The position numbers and the translations under genes were made by a program. Shown in pieces: positions 8,721 through 17,671 of a stretch of DNA of 64,000 bases. The notes under the pieces are model-generated. The model ran no database searches and had not been told where the DNA came from. It worked only from the letters and a program-made list of their open reading frames with translations. The number at the start of each line of letters is the position of its first letter. Within the stretch, counting starts at the first letter, position 1. Source of the DNA: Cyanobium sp. M30B3 (GTDB lineage: Bacteria > Cyanobacteriota > Cyanobacteriia > PCC-6307 > Cyanobiaceae); NCBI GenBank assembly GCA_018399015.1, contig CP073761.1:992001-1056000 (forward strand). Reading direction: 5' to 3'.

Positions 8721-10003
8721 CGCCTGAGCGGCTGGGGCTGCTCTGGGGCGTCACCGTGTTCGCGGGGGCGCTGGCCCAGGCCCTGGCCTGGCTCACCGGC
8801 CTGCCTGGCGTGGTGCTGCTGCTCAGTGCCGGCCTGCTGATCGGCCGGGCGGGCTTTGGCCTGGTGGAACCACTCGATCTGGGCAGCGGCCTGGGCACGA
8901 TCACCGGCCTGCTGGTGAGCCTGGTGCTGTTCGAGGGCGGGCTGAACCTGCGGCTGCCCGCCGACGGCACCCGCCAGGCCGTGCTGCGCATCTGCGCTGT
9001 GCGGCTGGTGCTGGCCCTGCTGGGCGGCCTGCTGGTGGCCCATTGGCTGGCGGGCCTCAACTGGGCCCTGGCCGCCGTGTTCAGCGCGATCGTGCTGGCC
9101 ACCGGGCCCACGGTGGTGAACCCGCTGGTGCGGCAGATCCGGCTGACGCCCCCCCTGGGGGAGGTGCTGGAGGGGGAGGGCCTGGTGCTCGAACCGATCG
9201 GGGCGGTGCTGGCCCTGTTGCTGCTCGAACTCACCCTCGGCGATCTGCAGGGCTGGCGGGGGCTGGCCACGGGGTTGCTGGTGCGGCTTGGCGGTGGGGT
9301 GGCGATCGGGGCGGCCTCCGGCTGGCTGCTGGCCGAGGCCCTGCGCCGCATCCCCGCCCAGCAGGCCAGCGCCCTGCGGCTGCAGCTCACCCTGGGCAGC
9401 CTGTTCCTGATGTTCACCGGCTGTGAGCTGCTGCTGCCGGAGTCCGGCCTGCCCGCGGCCGTGGCGGCGGGGGTGGTGGTGGGCCGCCGGCCGGACACCG
9501 ATGCCGCCGGGCTGGATGATCTGATCCGCCAGCTGGCCCAGCTGGCGATCACCATGCTGTTCCCCCTGCTGGCCGCCGACGTGAGCTTTGCCCAGCTCAG
9601 CCCGCTGGGCTGGGGCGGGGTGGCCTGTGTGCTGGCGATGATGCTGCTGCAGCGGCCCCTGGCGATCGGCCTGGCCACCTGGGGCATGGGCTTCACCCTC
9701 AGGCAGCAGGCGCTGCTGGCCTGGCTGGCGCCCCGGGGGGTGGTCACCGCGGCGGTGGCCAGCCTGTTCGCCATCCGCCTGGAGCAGGCCGGTGTGCTGG
9801 GGGCCGGACGGCTGCAGGGCCTGGTGTTCCTCACCATCCTGCTCACCGTGGGACTGCAGGGGCTCAGCGCCGGGCCGCTGGCCCGCAGGCTGGGGCTGGT
9901 GGAGCCAGAGCCAGGTGCTTCCCAGGCTTCTGCCTCAGAGGCCGGCCCGGATGCGGGGCAGGGCATCGCCGCTGCGTTGCAGCAGCAGCCAGGTGGTGAG
10001 TAG
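8717..10003 (+). CDS. CPA-family sodium/proton antiporter
   Basis: 428-aa polytopic membrane protein with about 12 hydrophobic segments. Recognisable monovalent cation:proton antiporter features are LFEGGLNLR near residue 73, [16 protein letters not shown] near 130 (in the place where classical NhaP proteins have ATDP), [15 protein letters not shown] soon after, and [16 protein letters not shown] toward the end. It probably exchanges Na+ or K+ for H+ across the cytoplasmic or thylakoid membrane; the ion cannot be told from sequence. It starts on the ATGA overlap with the preceding 82-aa gene. The final 23 residues read into the 3' end of gltX on the opposite strand (69-base convergent overlap) and have no hydrophobic character. 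Confidence 0.9.
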   Translation: MTPERLGLLWGVTVFAGALAQALAWLTGLPGVVLLLSAGLLIGRAGFGLVEPLDLGSGLGTITGLLVSLVLFEGGLNLRLPADGTRQAVLRICAVRLVLALLGGLLVAHWLAGLNWALAAVFSAIVLATGPTVVNPLVRQIRLTPPLGEVLEGEGLVLEPIGAVLALLLLELTLGDLQGWRGLATGLLVRLGGGVAIGAASGWLLAEALRRIPAQQASALRLQLTLGSLFLMFTGCELLLPESGLPAAVAAGVVVGRRPDTDAAGLDDLIRQLAQLAITMLFPLLAADVSFAQLSPLGWGGVACVLAMMLLQRPLAIGLATWGMGFTLRQQALLAWLAPRGVVTAAVASLFAIRLEQAGVLGAGRLQGLVFLTILLTVGLQGLSAGPLARRLGLVEPEPGASQASASEAGPDAGQGIAAALQQQPGGE

Positions 10004-11458
10004 GTCGGGGCCCTGCAGGCTGCCCAGCAGGGCGGCGCGCAGGCTCTTCATGAGTACCCCCTTCTTGACGCTGGCCGCAGCTGCCGCCTCGCCCAGCAGG
10101 GTCTGGGCCTGATCGGCGCTCAGAGGCTCTCCCGGATCGCGGGCCTCCAGCGCTGCCGCCAGGGCCGCCAGCGCTGGCCTGGCACCCTCCGCGGCCAGCT
10201 GGCCCTCGGCCGCCGCATTGCGCGGGGGGCGCTCGAAGAACGGCTCCGCCTGCTCCACGCCATCGGCCAGCAGGGTGAGCGAGGGGGCCAGCAGCTCGAT
10301 CAGCTCCAGCTGCCAGGCCGGATCGGCGTGGAGGGGATTGGCATCAGGGGCAGCGGCCCTGGCCGCGTGTGGCTCCACCAGCCAGCCCCGCGCCGCCCAG
10401 AGGGGCAGCAGCTGCGCGCGCAGCGCCGCCGCTCCCTGCTCGCGCAACACCTGGCCGTTGAGCCAGTTGAGCTTGTCCCAGTCGAAGCGGGCACCCGCTC
10501 TGTTCACCCGCTCGAAGCCGAAGACCGCGGCGGCCTCCGCCAGGGAGAAGCGCTCATCCATGCCCTCCGGCGGCGACCAGCCCAGCAGGGTCATGTAGTT
10601 GGCCAGGGCGCCGGCGGTGTAGCCCATGGCGCGGAAGTCGCTGATCGAGGTCACGCCGTCGCGCTTGGAGAGCTTCTTGCCCTCCTTGTTGAGGATCAGC
10701 GGCGTGTGGGCAAAGATCGGCGCGGGGTGGCCCAGGGCCTCGTAGAGCAGCAGCTGCTTGGCGGTGTTGGCGATGTGGTCCTCGCCGCGGATCACGTGGC
10801 TGATGGCCATCGCCGCGTCGTCCACCACCACCACCAGGTTGTAGAGGGGATCGCCGATCTGATCGGCCGGGGCGCGCCGGGCGATCACCATGTCGCCGCC
10901 CAGGTCGGCGCCGCTCCAGCGCATCGTGCCGCGCACCAGGTCGCTCCAGGTGATCGTGCGGCTGTCATCGATGCGGAAGCGGATCACCGCCTCGCGGCCC
11001 TCGGCGATGAAGGCCTGCTCCTGCTCGGGGGTGAGGTGGCGGTGGCGGTTGTCATAGCGGGGGGCCTGCTTGCTGGCGGCCTGCTGCTCGCGCATCGCCG
11101 TGAGCTCGGCCTCGCTGGCGTAGCAGCGGTAGGCGTGGCCGGAATCGAGCAGCTGCTGGATGGCGTTGCGGTGCAGCGCCACCCGCTCGCTCTGGATCAC
11201 CGGCTCGCCGTCCCATTGCAGGCCCAGCCACTGCAGACCCTCAAGGATGTTGGCGGTGTATGCGGGCTTGCTGCGCTCTTTGTCGGTGTCTTCGATGCGC
11301 AGCAAGAATTCACCGCCGTGGTGGCGGGCGAAAAGCCAGTTGAACACCGCCGTGCGGGCGGTGCCGATGTGCAGGGTGCCGGTGGGGCTGGGGGCCAGGC
11401 GCACGCGGATCGCTTGCACCGGGTTGGCTTGCACACCCAAGGCCTGCTCAGCTGCCAC
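9935..11458 (-). CDS. gltX: Glutamyl-tRNA synthetase
   Basis: Class I synthetase for tRNA-Glu, which in cyanobacteria also feeds tetrapyrrole synthesis through Glu-tRNA. Signatures are [18 protein letters not shown] (HIGH motif) at the N-terminus, [42 protein letters not shown], and the KMSKS-equivalent KKLSKRDG. The anticodon-binding helical part follows with GWSPPEG and [10 protein letters not shown]. The open frame reaches an ATG at 11509, but that codon lies inside the tRNA-Asp gene. I therefore chose the in-frame GTG at 11458; later GTG codons just before IRVRLAPSP are also possible. The 3' end overlaps the antiporter tail. hemL, a later step of the same pathway, is also in this window (52.2 kb). 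Confidence 0.97.
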   Translation of the reverse strand: MAAEQALGVQANPVQAIRVRLAPSPTGTLHIGTARTAVFNWLFARHHGGEFLLRIEDTDKERSKPAYTANILEGLQWLGLQWDGEPVIQSERVALHRNAIQQLLDSGHAYRCYASEAELTAMREQQAASKQAPRYDNRHRHLTPEQEQAFIAEGREAVIRFRIDDSRTITWSDLVRGTMRWSGADLGGDMVIARRAPADQIGDPLYNLVVVVDDAAMAISHVIRGEDHIANTAKQLLLYEALGHPAPIFAHTPLILNKEGKKLSKRDGVTSISDFRAMGYTAGALANYMTLLGWSPPEGMDERFSLAEAAAVFGFERVNRAGARFDWDKLNWLNGQVLREQGAAALRAQLLPLWAARGWLVEPHAARAAAPDANPLHADPAWQLELIELLAPSLTLLADGVEQAEPFFERPPRNAAAEGQLAAEGARPALAALAAALEARDPGEPLSADQAQTLLGEAAAAASVKKGVLMKSLRAALLGSLQGPDLLTTWLLLQRSGDALPRIRAGL

Positions 11459-11482
11459 CGGCGGATCTCCTGGGGTTGAAAA

Positions 11483-11556
11483 CGGGACTGACGGGGCTCG
11501 AACCCGCAACTTCCGCCGTGACAGGGCGGTGCTCTAACCGATTGAACTACAGTCCC
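11483..11556 (-). tRNA. trnD: tRNA-Asp (GUC)
   Basis: A 74-nt cloverleaf on the minus strand. The acceptor stem starts GGGACTG and closes with CAGTCCC plus a G discriminator. The D arm carries AGTTCAATCGGTTAGAGC, the anticodon stem is CCGCC/GGCGG with loop CTGTCAC, giving anticodon GUC, and the T arm has GGTTCGAGCC. CCA is not encoded. It lies just upstream of gltX on the same strand and limits how far the gltX start can extend. Confidence 0.97.
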
Positions 11557-11749
11557 AGGATTGACCTGGACCAGGATGGGCCTGGCAGTTGGACATTCAG
11601 CGGCAGAAGCCAGCTGAATCGGGTTTGATTGATCCCTTAGGGATCAGGGCATTGTCGCTGCCGCGCAACGACCTTGAAAGTATCCATCGCCGCCCCCCCC
11701 CTCGTCAACTGTCCGTGCAGCGGGCTGCTGCGCGGTGTTTCCGACCAGT
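11557..11749. other. Spacer between tRNA-Asp and terminator
   Basis: No convincing gene. It contains a short palindrome, TGATCCC-TTA-GGGATCA, at 11630-11646 with seven-base arms. Possible open frames here are short and not protein-like. The A+T content is a little higher than in surrounding genes. The region presumably carries the tRNA-Asp promoter, but I see no clear -10/-35 pair. Confidence 0.5.
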
Positions 11750-11800
11750 AAAAAACCCACGGCAGAAGCAGTGGGCGCAGGTCAATGGTTCTGCCGTGGG
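11750..11800 (-). terminator. Rho-independent terminator after the 62-aa gene
   Basis: On the minus strand a perfect 12-base inverted repeat (CCCACGGCAGAA at 11789-11800, read as the complement, and TTCTGCCGTGGG at 11756-11767) encloses a 21-nt loop. It is followed directly by six T residues (complement of 11750-11755). It lies 11 bases after the stop codon of the 62-aa gene ending at 11812, exactly where an intrinsic terminator is expected. It is the cleanest intrinsic terminator I found in the window. Confidence 0.88.
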
Positions 11801-11811
11801 GAACACAGCTT

Positions 11812-12000
11812 TCAAGGACGGAAACCGGCCGGTTCGATCAAGCGCACCTGATTACCGCGGGCAGTGAATTCCCTGCCCTGATCGCTTTGCACAACAACAC
11901 GGCCACCGGATTTGACCCGGATGACACGGGCACGAACCCAGCCCAGGGCAGCGGATTCGAGCACCTTAACCACATCTCCGGGTTGAAGATCCAACTCCAT
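11812..12000 (-). CDS. Small conserved cyanobacterial protein, SH3/KOW-like
   Basis: 62 aa, start ATG 12000 (MELDLQPGDVVKVLESA); an upstream in-frame ATG adds ten hydrophobic residues but is less likely. The sequence alternates short strands with turn residues: LQPGDVVKV, GWVRARVIRV, GRVVVQSDQ, REFTARGNQVRLIEP. This reads as a small beta barrel of the SH3/KOW type, a fold often binding RNA or protein. I recall similar short proteins in picocyanobacteria but cannot name a function. It sits between tRNA-Trp and tRNA-Asp on the same strand and has its own strong terminator downstream. Confidence 0.78.
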   Translation of the reverse strand: MELDLQPGDVVKVLESAALGWVRARVIRVKSGGRVVVQSDQGREFTARGNQVRLIEPAGFRP

Positions 12001-12098
12001 GTTCGGGAAGGAAAACAGCAGGGCAAACAAGGACGGAAGCAGAACATCCTCGAAGTAAACCCATTCCTGGGGATCGGGGATGGAAGGTGATTCCGTCT

Positions 12099-12205
12099 AC
12101 TGGGGAGATCGAACGCGCCGTGGAGGACTTGAACCCCCGACATCAGGTTTTGGAGACCTGCGTTCTACCAACTGAACTAACGGCGCAGAGCCCGATCTCC
12201 CCAGT
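12099..12205. repeat. 13-bp perfect inverted repeat flanking tRNA-Trp
   Basis: ACTGGGGAGATCG at 12099-12111 and its exact reverse complement CGATCTCCCCAGT at 12193-12205 bracket the tRNA-Trp gene almost symmetrically, 2 bases beyond one end and 6 beyond the other. In the precursor transcript the leader and trailer could pair into a 13-bp stem extending from the acceptor stem. No T-run follows, so this is not a normal terminator. Confidence 0.85.
12114..12186 (-). tRNA. trnW: tRNA-Trp (CCA)
   Basis: A 73-nt cloverleaf on the minus strand. The acceptor stem GCGCCGT pairs with ACGGCGC, with a G discriminator. The D arm has AGTTCAGTTGGTAGAAC, the anticodon stem is CAGGT/ACCTG with loop CTCCAAA, giving anticodon CCA, and the T arm contains GGGGGTTCAAGTCC. 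The 3' CCA is not encoded. It lies downstream of rplS and upstream of the 62-aa gene, all in one direction. Confidence 0.97.
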
Positions 12206-12241
12206 TGGAGGTGGTGAGGCCAGCTCCTGGTGGAACTGATC

Positions 12242-12745
12242 TCAGCGGTCGAAGCGTTGCTTGACGCGGGTGGCTTTACCCACACGGTCGCGCAGATAGA
12301 AGAGCTTCGCCCGGCGAACCTTACCGCGCCGCTCCACCTTCACGGAAGCGACCTGGGGGCTGTGGAGCATGAACACCCGCTCCACGCCAACACCCTGGAA
12401 GATGCGACGCACCGTGATGGTGGCATTCAGGCCACCATGGCGCTTGGCGATCACCACGCCCTCGTAGGGCTGCACGCGCTCCTTGTTGCCCTCGCGGATG
12501 CGCACACCCACCTTCACGGTGTCGCCCACATAGATGTCAGGCAGTTCGGACTTGAGCTGTTCGGCTTCAAAGGCCCGGATCAGATCGGCGGCGCACAGCT
12601 TGCCGGTGCTCACGGCCACGGCGGAGGGCTTGGCGTCCGCGGTGGAGGGTTCGGTTGCCGACGGCTCAGTGCTGGCTGGTTCAGGCGCTTGCTGTGCTGC
12701 GTCAACAGCAGCATCCACGGCGGGCTCTACGGTTTCGGGTGTCAT
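12242..12745 (-). CDS. rplS: 50S ribosomal protein L19
   Basis: Ribosomal protein at the 30S-50S interface. The conserved L19 body is complete: [51 protein letters not shown] and [19 protein letters not shown]. The start is ATG 12745 ([15 protein letters not shown]), giving about 167 aa. The frame continues upstream to 12913 but that part is not protein-like. An acidic Ala/Glu/Pro-rich extension of some 50 residues precedes the core ([20 protein letters not shown]), longer than in most bacteria. tRNA-Trp follows 55 bases downstream on the same strand. Confidence 0.97.
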   Translation of the reverse strand: MTPETVEPAVDAAVDAAQQAPEPASTEPSATEPSTADAKPSAVAVSTGKLCAADLIRAFEAEQLKSELPDIYVGDTVKVGVRIREGNKERVQPYEGVVIAKRHGGLNATITVRRIFQGVGVERVFMLHSPQVASVKVERRGKVRRAKLFYLRDRVGKATRVKQRFDR

Positions 12746-12852
12746 CGACGTCAGGGTCTCGCTTGGGACGGCTGGGCTTGCGCAGATTGGAACGGGCTGG
12801 CTGCGGCTGGGCCGAGACAGCTGACCAAACCGCCACTGTAACGGCTGGGGGG

Positions 12853-13167
12853 TCAGCCCAGCCCCCGGCGCCAGCGCTGCATCAGCAGGGCCCCCCCGGT
12901 GGCCAGCATCCACAGCAAGCCCAGGCCATTCACCACCACGTACACCGTTTCACCGGTGCTGCCGAACCACCGCGTGAGCCACTCGCCCTCATGCAACACC
13001 ATCAGCAGATGGGCCCGATCGCGATCCAGCCCGCCCCAGTCGCGCAGCAGGCGGTAGCCGAGGCCCGTGGCCACGGTGATCAGCAGGGGCAGCAACACCA
13101 GGGGGGCCAGGGTGGCGTGGGCCTGGCGCAGCCGTGCGGCCAGCGGTCTGGGTTTGCTTGCGGGCAC
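12853..13167 (-). CDS. Small two-helix membrane protein, PepSY-associated type
   Basis: 104 aa from GTG 13167. The open frame runs further upstream but there it is antisense to map and not protein-like. Two strong membrane helices are visible (about residues 20-40, [20 protein letters not shown], and 75-95, [20 protein letters not shown]), separated by a short loop with HEGEW. A basic tail follows. The pattern resembles the small PepSY-associated membrane proteins found in cyanobacteria, which I suggest with moderate confidence. It diverges from map with a 60-base spacer. Function unknown. Confidence 0.7.
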   Translation of the reverse strand: MPASKPRPLAARLRQAHATLAPLVLLPLLITVATGLGYRLLRDWGGLDRDRAHLLMVLHEGEWLTRWFGSTGETVYVVVNGLGLLWMLATGGALLMQRWRRGLG

Positions 13168-13227
13168 AGGGGGGCTGCAACCGTTGATAGCTTGCCCTGA
13201 GTGGTCAACCCGCCCCCAAGCTGCCCG

Positions 13228-14124
13228 ATGAACCTCTTTGCCGACCTGCTGGCCAGCACCACCGGCACGGGCCGCAGCCCGGCCGGCGGCGGGGGCATGG
13301 GCCAGGACAGCAAGCCCAGACCCCTCGTGCAGACCGGCCCGCGCATCCAGAAGAGCCGCCGGGGCGTGGAGGTGAAGAGCGCCCGTGAAATTGAGACCAT
13401 GCGCCAGGCCAGCCGCATCGTGGCCACCGTGCTGCGCGAGATCATGGACCTGGCCGCCCCCGGCCTCAGCACCGGTGACCTCGACGCCCACGCGGAGAAG
13501 CGCATCCGCGAGATGGGCGCCACCCCCAGCTTCAAGGGTTACCACGGCTTTCCGGCGAGCATCTGCGCCTCGATCAACAACGAGGTGGTGCACGGCATTC
13601 CCAGCGGCAAGCGGGTGATCCAGGCCGGCGACCTGGTGAAGATCGACACCGGGGCCTACTTCGACGGCTACCACGGCGACAGCTGCGTCACCATCTGCGT
13701 GGGTGAGGAGACCCCCGAGGAAGCCCGCCGACTCTCACGGGTGGCCCAGGAGTCACTGATGCAGGGCCTGGCCCAGATCCGCGCCGGCCACAGCCTGTTT
13801 GACATCGCCGCCGCCGTGCAGGACCACGTGGAGGCCCACGGCTATGCCGTGGTGGAGGACTACACGGGCCACGGTGTGGGCCGCAACCTGCACGAGGAGC
13901 CCTCGGTGTTCAACTACCGCACCCGTGAGCTTCCCAACATGAAGCTGCGGGCGGGCATGACCCTGGCGGTGGAGCCGATCCTCAACGCCGGCAGCAAGGC
14001 CTGCCGCACCCTGCGCGACCGCTGGACAGTGGTGACCGTGGACGGCAGCCTCTCGGCCCAGTGGGAGCACACCATCGCCGTGACCAGCGATGGCTGTGAG
14101 ATCCTCACCGATCGGGATTTCTAG
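13228..14124 (+). CDS. map: Methionine aminopeptidase, type I
   Basis: Removes the initiator methionine from nascent proteins in the cytoplasm. All five metal ligands of the pita-bread fold are visible: two Asp in [15 protein letters not shown], His in [12 protein letters not shown], Glu in LAVEPIL and Glu in WEHTIAVT. The catalytic His is in [22 protein letters not shown]. The start is ATG 13228 (MNLFADLL), 298 aa; an upstream in-frame codon at 13201 adds nine residues. An N-terminal extension of about 45 residues rich in Gly, Ser and Arg (ending [11 protein letters not shown]) precedes the catalytic domain. Its stop codon overlaps that of the convergent SDR gene. Confidence 0.97.
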   Translation: MNLFADLLASTTGTGRSPAGGGGMGQDSKPRPLVQTGPRIQKSRRGVEVKSAREIETMRQASRIVATVLREIMDLAAPGLSTGDLDAHAEKRIREMGATPSFKGYHGFPASICASINNEVVHGIPSGKRVIQAGDLVKIDTGAYFDGYHGDSCVTICVGEETPEEARRLSRVAQESLMQGLAQIRAGHSLFDIAAAVQDHVEAHGYAVVEDYTGHGVGRNLHEEPSVFNYRTRELPNMKLRAGMTLAVEPILNAGSKACRTLRDRWTVVTVDGSLSAQWEHTIAVTSDGCEILTDRDF

Positions 14125-14861
14125 GCTCCGGGTCTGGTGAGGAGCCGGAAATAGAGCCAGCGGCCCAGGCTGGCCAGCGGCATCAGCACGTAGGTGAGCG
14201 GGTTCGGGGTGACGATGACCAGGTTGCAGCCGAGCTGGGCCTGACGGAGGATCTGGCCGGCCACGAAGTCGGCGCCCATCACTCCCACCGGGTTGAGGGC
14301 AGAGCGGAACGGCCCCAGCACCAGTCGGCGGATGCGCAGCTGGGGGCCGGCCAGATCCAGGGCCCGCAGGCTCACCAGCTGGCCCAGCAACCGTTTGCTC
14401 AGCTCATAGAGAGGACTGAGGGCGGGCTGGATCTCGGCTTCGGAGGTGTTGATCCACACCTCGGCCCGGGGTCTGGAAGGGGTGGACTGGGCCGCGGCCT
14501 GCCGTTCGGCCACCACCGCCGCGAACAGCTCCAGCAGTCGCCAGCTGCTCAGGGCGTTCACCTCCAGGGAGCGCTGGCAGGCATCTCGGCTGCGGTCGCC
14601 GTACACATTGATGCCGTGGTTGAGCACCAGGATGTCCACCTCCGCCAGCAGGGGGCGCAGGCGGTCCTCATCGCCCACACACCAGGTTTCGTCCCGCACG
14701 GGAATGGCCTGGCCGCTGCCATCGCGCAGGTCCAGCTCGCGGGGGCCGCAGCTCAGGCCGATCAGGCGGGCACCCCGGCTGTGCCACTGGCGCAGCAGGG
14801 CCTGGCCCAGGGCTCCGCTGGCGCCGGTGATCGCAACGCAGGGACTGTTCAACACCGCCAC
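14121..14861 (-). CDS. Short-chain dehydrogenase/reductase
   Basis: 246 aa. The Rossmann glycine motif GASGALGQA lies at the N-terminus, NHGIN occupies the position of the usual NNAG, and the active-site set is complete: a Ser region (INTSEAEIQ) followed by YELSK, which matches YxxxK. The C-terminal part becomes hydrophobic ([22 protein letters not shown]), suggesting membrane association, as in cyanobacterial SDRs related to the reductase half of sterol-desaturase fusions. Substrate unknown. The TAG stop shares the CTAG tetranucleotide with the map stop (14121-14124). Confidence 0.85.
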   Translation of the reverse strand: MAVLNSPCVAITGASGALGQALLRQWHSRGARLIGLSCGPRELDLRDGSGQAIPVRDETWCVGDEDRLRPLLAEVDILVLNHGINVYGDRSRDACQRSLEVNALSSWRLLELFAAVVAERQAAAQSTPSRPRAEVWINTSEAEIQPALSPLYELSKRLLGQLVSLRALDLAGPQLRIRRLVLGPFRSALNPVGVMGADFVAGQILRQAQLGCNLVIVTPNPLTYVLMPLASLGRWLYFRLLTRPGA

Positions 14862-14968
14862 ACCCCAGGGCCAGGGCCTCAGTCCCCACTATGGGCGACA
14901 CCCTCGGAACCCTCTGCCAGCGGTGCCGAGGCTAGGGTCGAGTGGGCGTTCTGGCTGCCGGGCCATCC

Positions 14969-15361
14969 ATGATCTCCGCCGCGGACCTCGTCCCCACTCC
15001 TCCCGAGCTGGAGCCCCAGATCCTCCTGTTCGCCCCCTACTGCGGTGGGGTGGCCTATCGCCACCTGCTGCAGCCGGCGGTGGCCCAGCTCCACCAGGGG
15101 GAATGGCGGGGTGAGCGGCGCCTGGCCGATGGCCGCAGCCACCCCTTCACCCTCTGCTGGCAGGGCGAGCCCGCGCCGCTCGAGCCCCTGGCCTGCACGC
15201 TGACGTTTCCCCAGCTCCCCGATGTCGGCTACAGCTTCACCATTCCGGCCTGCGAGGTTGTGTATTGGTTGATGCAGCGCGAGGACGGCCAGTTTCCTCA
15301 GAGCTTCTGGCGCTGGTTGCTCACCGGCGAACAACCGGTCAGCACGGAACCTGGCAGCTGA
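14969..15361 (+). CDS. Conserved hypothetical protein (130 aa)
   Basis: 130 aa from ATG 14969; an upstream in-frame ATG at 14942 adds nine weak residues. No named family recognised. The body is rich in aromatic and hydrophobic residues without a membrane helix: PQILLFAPYCGGVAYRHLL, ERRLADGRSHPFTLCWQG, LTFPQLPDVGYSFTIPACEVVYWL, then SFWRWLLTG. It looks like a globular soluble domain and similar proteins are, as I recall, shared among Synechococcus and Cyanobium. It lies between the SDR (divergent) and the DRTGG-domain gene (same strand, 47 bases on). Confidence 0.75.
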   Translation: MISAADLVPTPPELEPQILLFAPYCGGVAYRHLLQPAVAQLHQGEWRGERRLADGRSHPFTLCWQGEPAPLEPLACTLTFPQLPDVGYSFTIPACEVVYWLMQREDGQFPQSFWRWLLTGEQPVSTEPGS

Positions 15362-15408
15362 ATCCATGCAGCGGGTCACCTAATTTGTGATCAGCCGCAG
15401 CTCGCTTC

Positions 15409-16506
15409 ATGGCCCCGACTCTGCTGATCGGCTCCTGTGAACCCTTCAGCGGTAAGTCCGCCGTGGTGCTGGGGTTGGGACGCCAGCTGATCAGGGCGGG
15501 CGTGCCCCTGCGCTTCGGCAAACCGCTGGCCACCACGCCGGATCCCGGCCTGATGCCCCCAGGCGATGCCCTGCTGGATGCGGATGTGCGCTTTGTGGGC
15601 ACCACCCTGGGCCTGGCCGACGAGCGCCTGATTCCCTCGCTGCACGCGCTGGAGCCAGGGTCGGCGCAGGGGCGCATGCTCAGCGGCGACCTGGCCCCAG
15701 GACCGGGCTTCGAGCAGTTGCGCCGGCAACTGGCGGAGGGCTCAGAGGGTTCCCTGGCCCTGCTGGAGGCGGCGGGCAGCCTCTACGAGGGTCTGCTCTA
15801 TGGCCTCAGTCTGGCCGAGCTGGCCAGCGGTCTGGGGGCGGATGTGCTGCTGGTGCATCCCTGGGATGACAGCCGCAGCCTCGATCCCCTGCTGGCTGCC
15901 CGGCGGGAACTCGGCCAGCGCCTGGCCGGGGTGGTGCTCAATGCCGTCAACCCCGATGCCATTGCCCCGATCCGCGAGCAGGTGGCGCCGGCCCTTGCGC
16001 GGTTGGGACTGCCGGTGCTCGGCGTGATGCCCCGCAGTCCCCTGCTGCGCAGCGTCACAGTGGAAGAGCTGGCGCGGCGCCTGGAGGCCCAGGTGCTGTG
16101 TTGCCACGACCGGCTCGATCTGCTGGTGGAGACGCTCTCCATCGGCGCCATGAATGTGAATTCAGCGATGGAGTTCTTCCGCCGCCGCCGCAACATGGCC
16201 GTGGTCACCGGGGCTGACCGCACCGACATCCAGCTGGCCGCCCTGGAGGCCTCCACCCAGTGCCTGATCCTCACCGGAGCCGGAGAGCCCCTGCCCCAGC
16301 TGGTGTCCCGGGCGGAGGAGCTGGAGGTGCCCCTGTTGAAGGTGGAGCACGACACCCTCACCACCGTGGAGGTGATCGAGCAGGCCTTCGGGCATGTGCG
16401 CCTGCACGAGGCGGTGAAGGCCAGCTACGCCGTGCGACTGGTGGAGGAGCACTGCGACTTCAGCGGGCTGTTCGCCCGGCTTGGCCTGCCTGCCGCCACT
16501 CCCTGA
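15409..16506 (+). CDS. Phosphotransacetylase-like/DRTGG domain protein
   Basis: 365 aa. The N-terminal half is a P-loop-type AAA_26 (BioD/CobQ-like) domain: LLIGSCEPFSGKSAVVLGLGRQL near residue 5, LLEAAGSLYEGLLYGLS, then VLLVHPWDDS and GVVLNAVNPDA. The C-terminal half is a DRTGG-type regulatory domain (MNVNSAMEFFRRRRNMAVVTGADRTDIQLAALEAS), as in the N-terminal part of long phosphate acetyltransferases. The acetyl-transfer domain itself is absent, so this is not a full Pta. A regulatory or cofactor-related role is possible, but no substrate can be named. It is a conserved cyanobacterial arrangement in my recollection. Confidence 0.82.
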   Translation: MAPTLLIGSCEPFSGKSAVVLGLGRQLIRAGVPLRFGKPLATTPDPGLMPPGDALLDADVRFVGTTLGLADERLIPSLHALEPGSAQGRMLSGDLAPGPGFEQLRRQLAEGSEGSLALLEAAGSLYEGLLYGLSLAELASGLGADVLLVHPWDDSRSLDPLLAARRELGQRLAGVVLNAVNPDAIAPIREQVAPALARLGLPVLGVMPRSPLLRSVTVEELARRLEAQVLCCHDRLDLLVETLSIGAMNVNSAMEFFRRRRNMAVVTGADRTDIQLAALEASTQCLILTGAGEPLPQLVSRAEELEVPLLKVEHDTLTTVEVIEQAFGHVRLHEAVKASYAVRLVEEHCDFSGLFARLGLPAATP

Positions 16507-16550
16507 TCAACCTGCAGCGCTGCTAGCTTCAAGCAGCCGCCCGTGGGCCT

Positions 16551-17066
16551 GTGGTGACCCGGTCTCTGGATATTCCCTCACTGGATCGGATCGACACGCT
16601 GGCCCAGGAGCTGGCCATGCTCCAGGACCGCAGCAAGCGGCGCATCGCCATCCTCGGCAGCCGCCATGTGCCTGTGGTGTCCATTCACCTGGTGGAGCTG
16701 GTGGCCCGCTCCCTGGCCCAGGAGGGCCACAGCCTGATCACCTCCGGTGCCCAGGGGGTGAATGCGGCCGTGATCCGCAGCGTGCTCGACATTGATCCGG
16801 GCCGCCTCACCGTGCTCCTGCCCCAGAGCCTCGACCGCCAGCCGGCTGAATCGCGTGACCAGCTCGAGCAGGTGTTGCACCTGGTGGAGAAGCCCGAGCA
16901 CGATGAGTTGCCGTTGCCGATGGCCAGCAGCCTCTGCAACCAGGAGATCATCAGCCGCTGCGACCAGCTGATCTGCTACGCCTTTCACGACAGCGAAACC
17001 CTGCTGGCCAGCGTGCGTGTGGCCGAAGATATGGGCAAGGTGGTGAGCCTGATGTTCTTCGACTGA
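16551..17066 (+). CDS. DprA/LOG-like Rossmann protein (recombination-mediator A-like)
   Basis: 171 aa from GTG 16551. A nucleotide-binding Rossmann fold is visible: RRIAILGSRHVPVVSIHLVELVARSLAQEGHSLITSGAQGVNAAVI, resembling the SMF/DprA family, where a G-S/A-R segment and a SGAQGID-like loop are typical. Later segments are RLTVLLPQSL and CDQLICYAFHDSETLLASVRVAEDMGKVV. Cyanobacterial versions are commonly labelled DNA recombination-mediator protein A; a link to DNA uptake is inferred from that family only. It is half the length of full DprA and lacks its flanking domains. It follows the DRTGG gene by 44 bases. Confidence 0.72.
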   Translation: MVTRSLDIPSLDRIDTLAQELAMLQDRSKRRIAILGSRHVPVVSIHLVELVARSLAQEGHSLITSGAQGVNAAVIRSVLDIDPGRLTVLLPQSLDRQPAESRDQLEQVLHLVEKPEHDELPLPMASSLCNQEIISRCDQLICYAFHDSETLLASVRVAEDMGKVVSLMFFD

Positions 17067-17075
17067 CGACCGCCC

Positions 17076-17645
17076 TCACCCCGGCCCGAAGGCCACCTGG
17101 CAGGCGGCATGGAGCAGCTGGGCAGCGGCGGCGCTGCTGGGATCGCTGCCATTAAGACGGCCGTTCTGGCAGTCGGCCGTCATGCTGAACTGCTCGCCAT
17201 TGCGTAGCACCACGAAGGTCACCTGCCGGTCGCTGGGAACGGACAGGGAGCCATAGACGAGTTGATCGCTGCTGTTCGCCACGGCGATCGCGTTCTGCTT
17301 GGCGTCAATGGCCGTGGTCACGGCGCGGTTGATCTCAGCCGCTGCGGCCAGATTGGGCAGGCCCCAGGCGGCCGACTGGGGCGGCCACCAACCCCAGGTG
17401 GGCACGTTGTTCTGCCAGCCGATCCCATACCAGCCGTGGCTCCAGGGGCGGCGACGCTGCCAGTCATGCCTTGCCCAGGAGGTTGGCTGGCGGACGGTTG
17501 TGCCGGCGCTGGCCTGGGCCAGGTGGGGTCTGGCGTCAACGGCCTGGGGGGCGCTGGCCATCAGCAGGGTGAGCATGGCCAGGAGCCAGCCCCCGCTCCG
17601 CTTGCCCGGTGAGCGTTGAAGGCCGGTGGTGAGGGGCGGAATCAT
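17076..17645 (-). CDS. Secreted hypothetical protein
   Basis: 189 aa from ATG 17645; the frame continues upstream through the ArsR promoter region, so the later start is preferred. A basic N-terminus (SPGKRSGG) is followed by a hydrophobic core (WLLAMLTLLMASAP) and a likely cleavage after VDA, a classic Sec signal peptide. The mature part has a Trp/Arg-rich stretch (about residues 58-95) and a C-terminal domain with SLSVPSDRQVTFVVLRNGEQFSMTADCQNGRLNGS, two cysteines that may pair, and LLHAACQVAFG. No family recognised. It diverges from arsR, suggesting possible joint regulation. Confidence 0.78.
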   Translation of the reverse strand: MIPPLTTGLQRSPGKRSGGWLLAMLTLLMASAPQAVDARPHLAQASAGTTVRQPTSWARHDWQRRRPWSHGWYGIGWQNNVPTWGWWPPQSAAWGLPNLAAAAEINRAVTTAIDAKQNAIAVANSSDQLVYGSLSVPSDRQVTFVVLRNGEQFSMTADCQNGRLNGSDPSSAAAAQLLHAACQVAFGPG

Positions 17646-17671
17646 CGGAGGAAGGGCTTGGGCTGAACGTG

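Noticed and set aside
11459-11509. ATG start for gltX at 11509
   Set aside because: The codon lies within the tRNA-Asp gene, so translation from there would need the tRNA sequence in the mRNA. A downstream GTG fits the family better.
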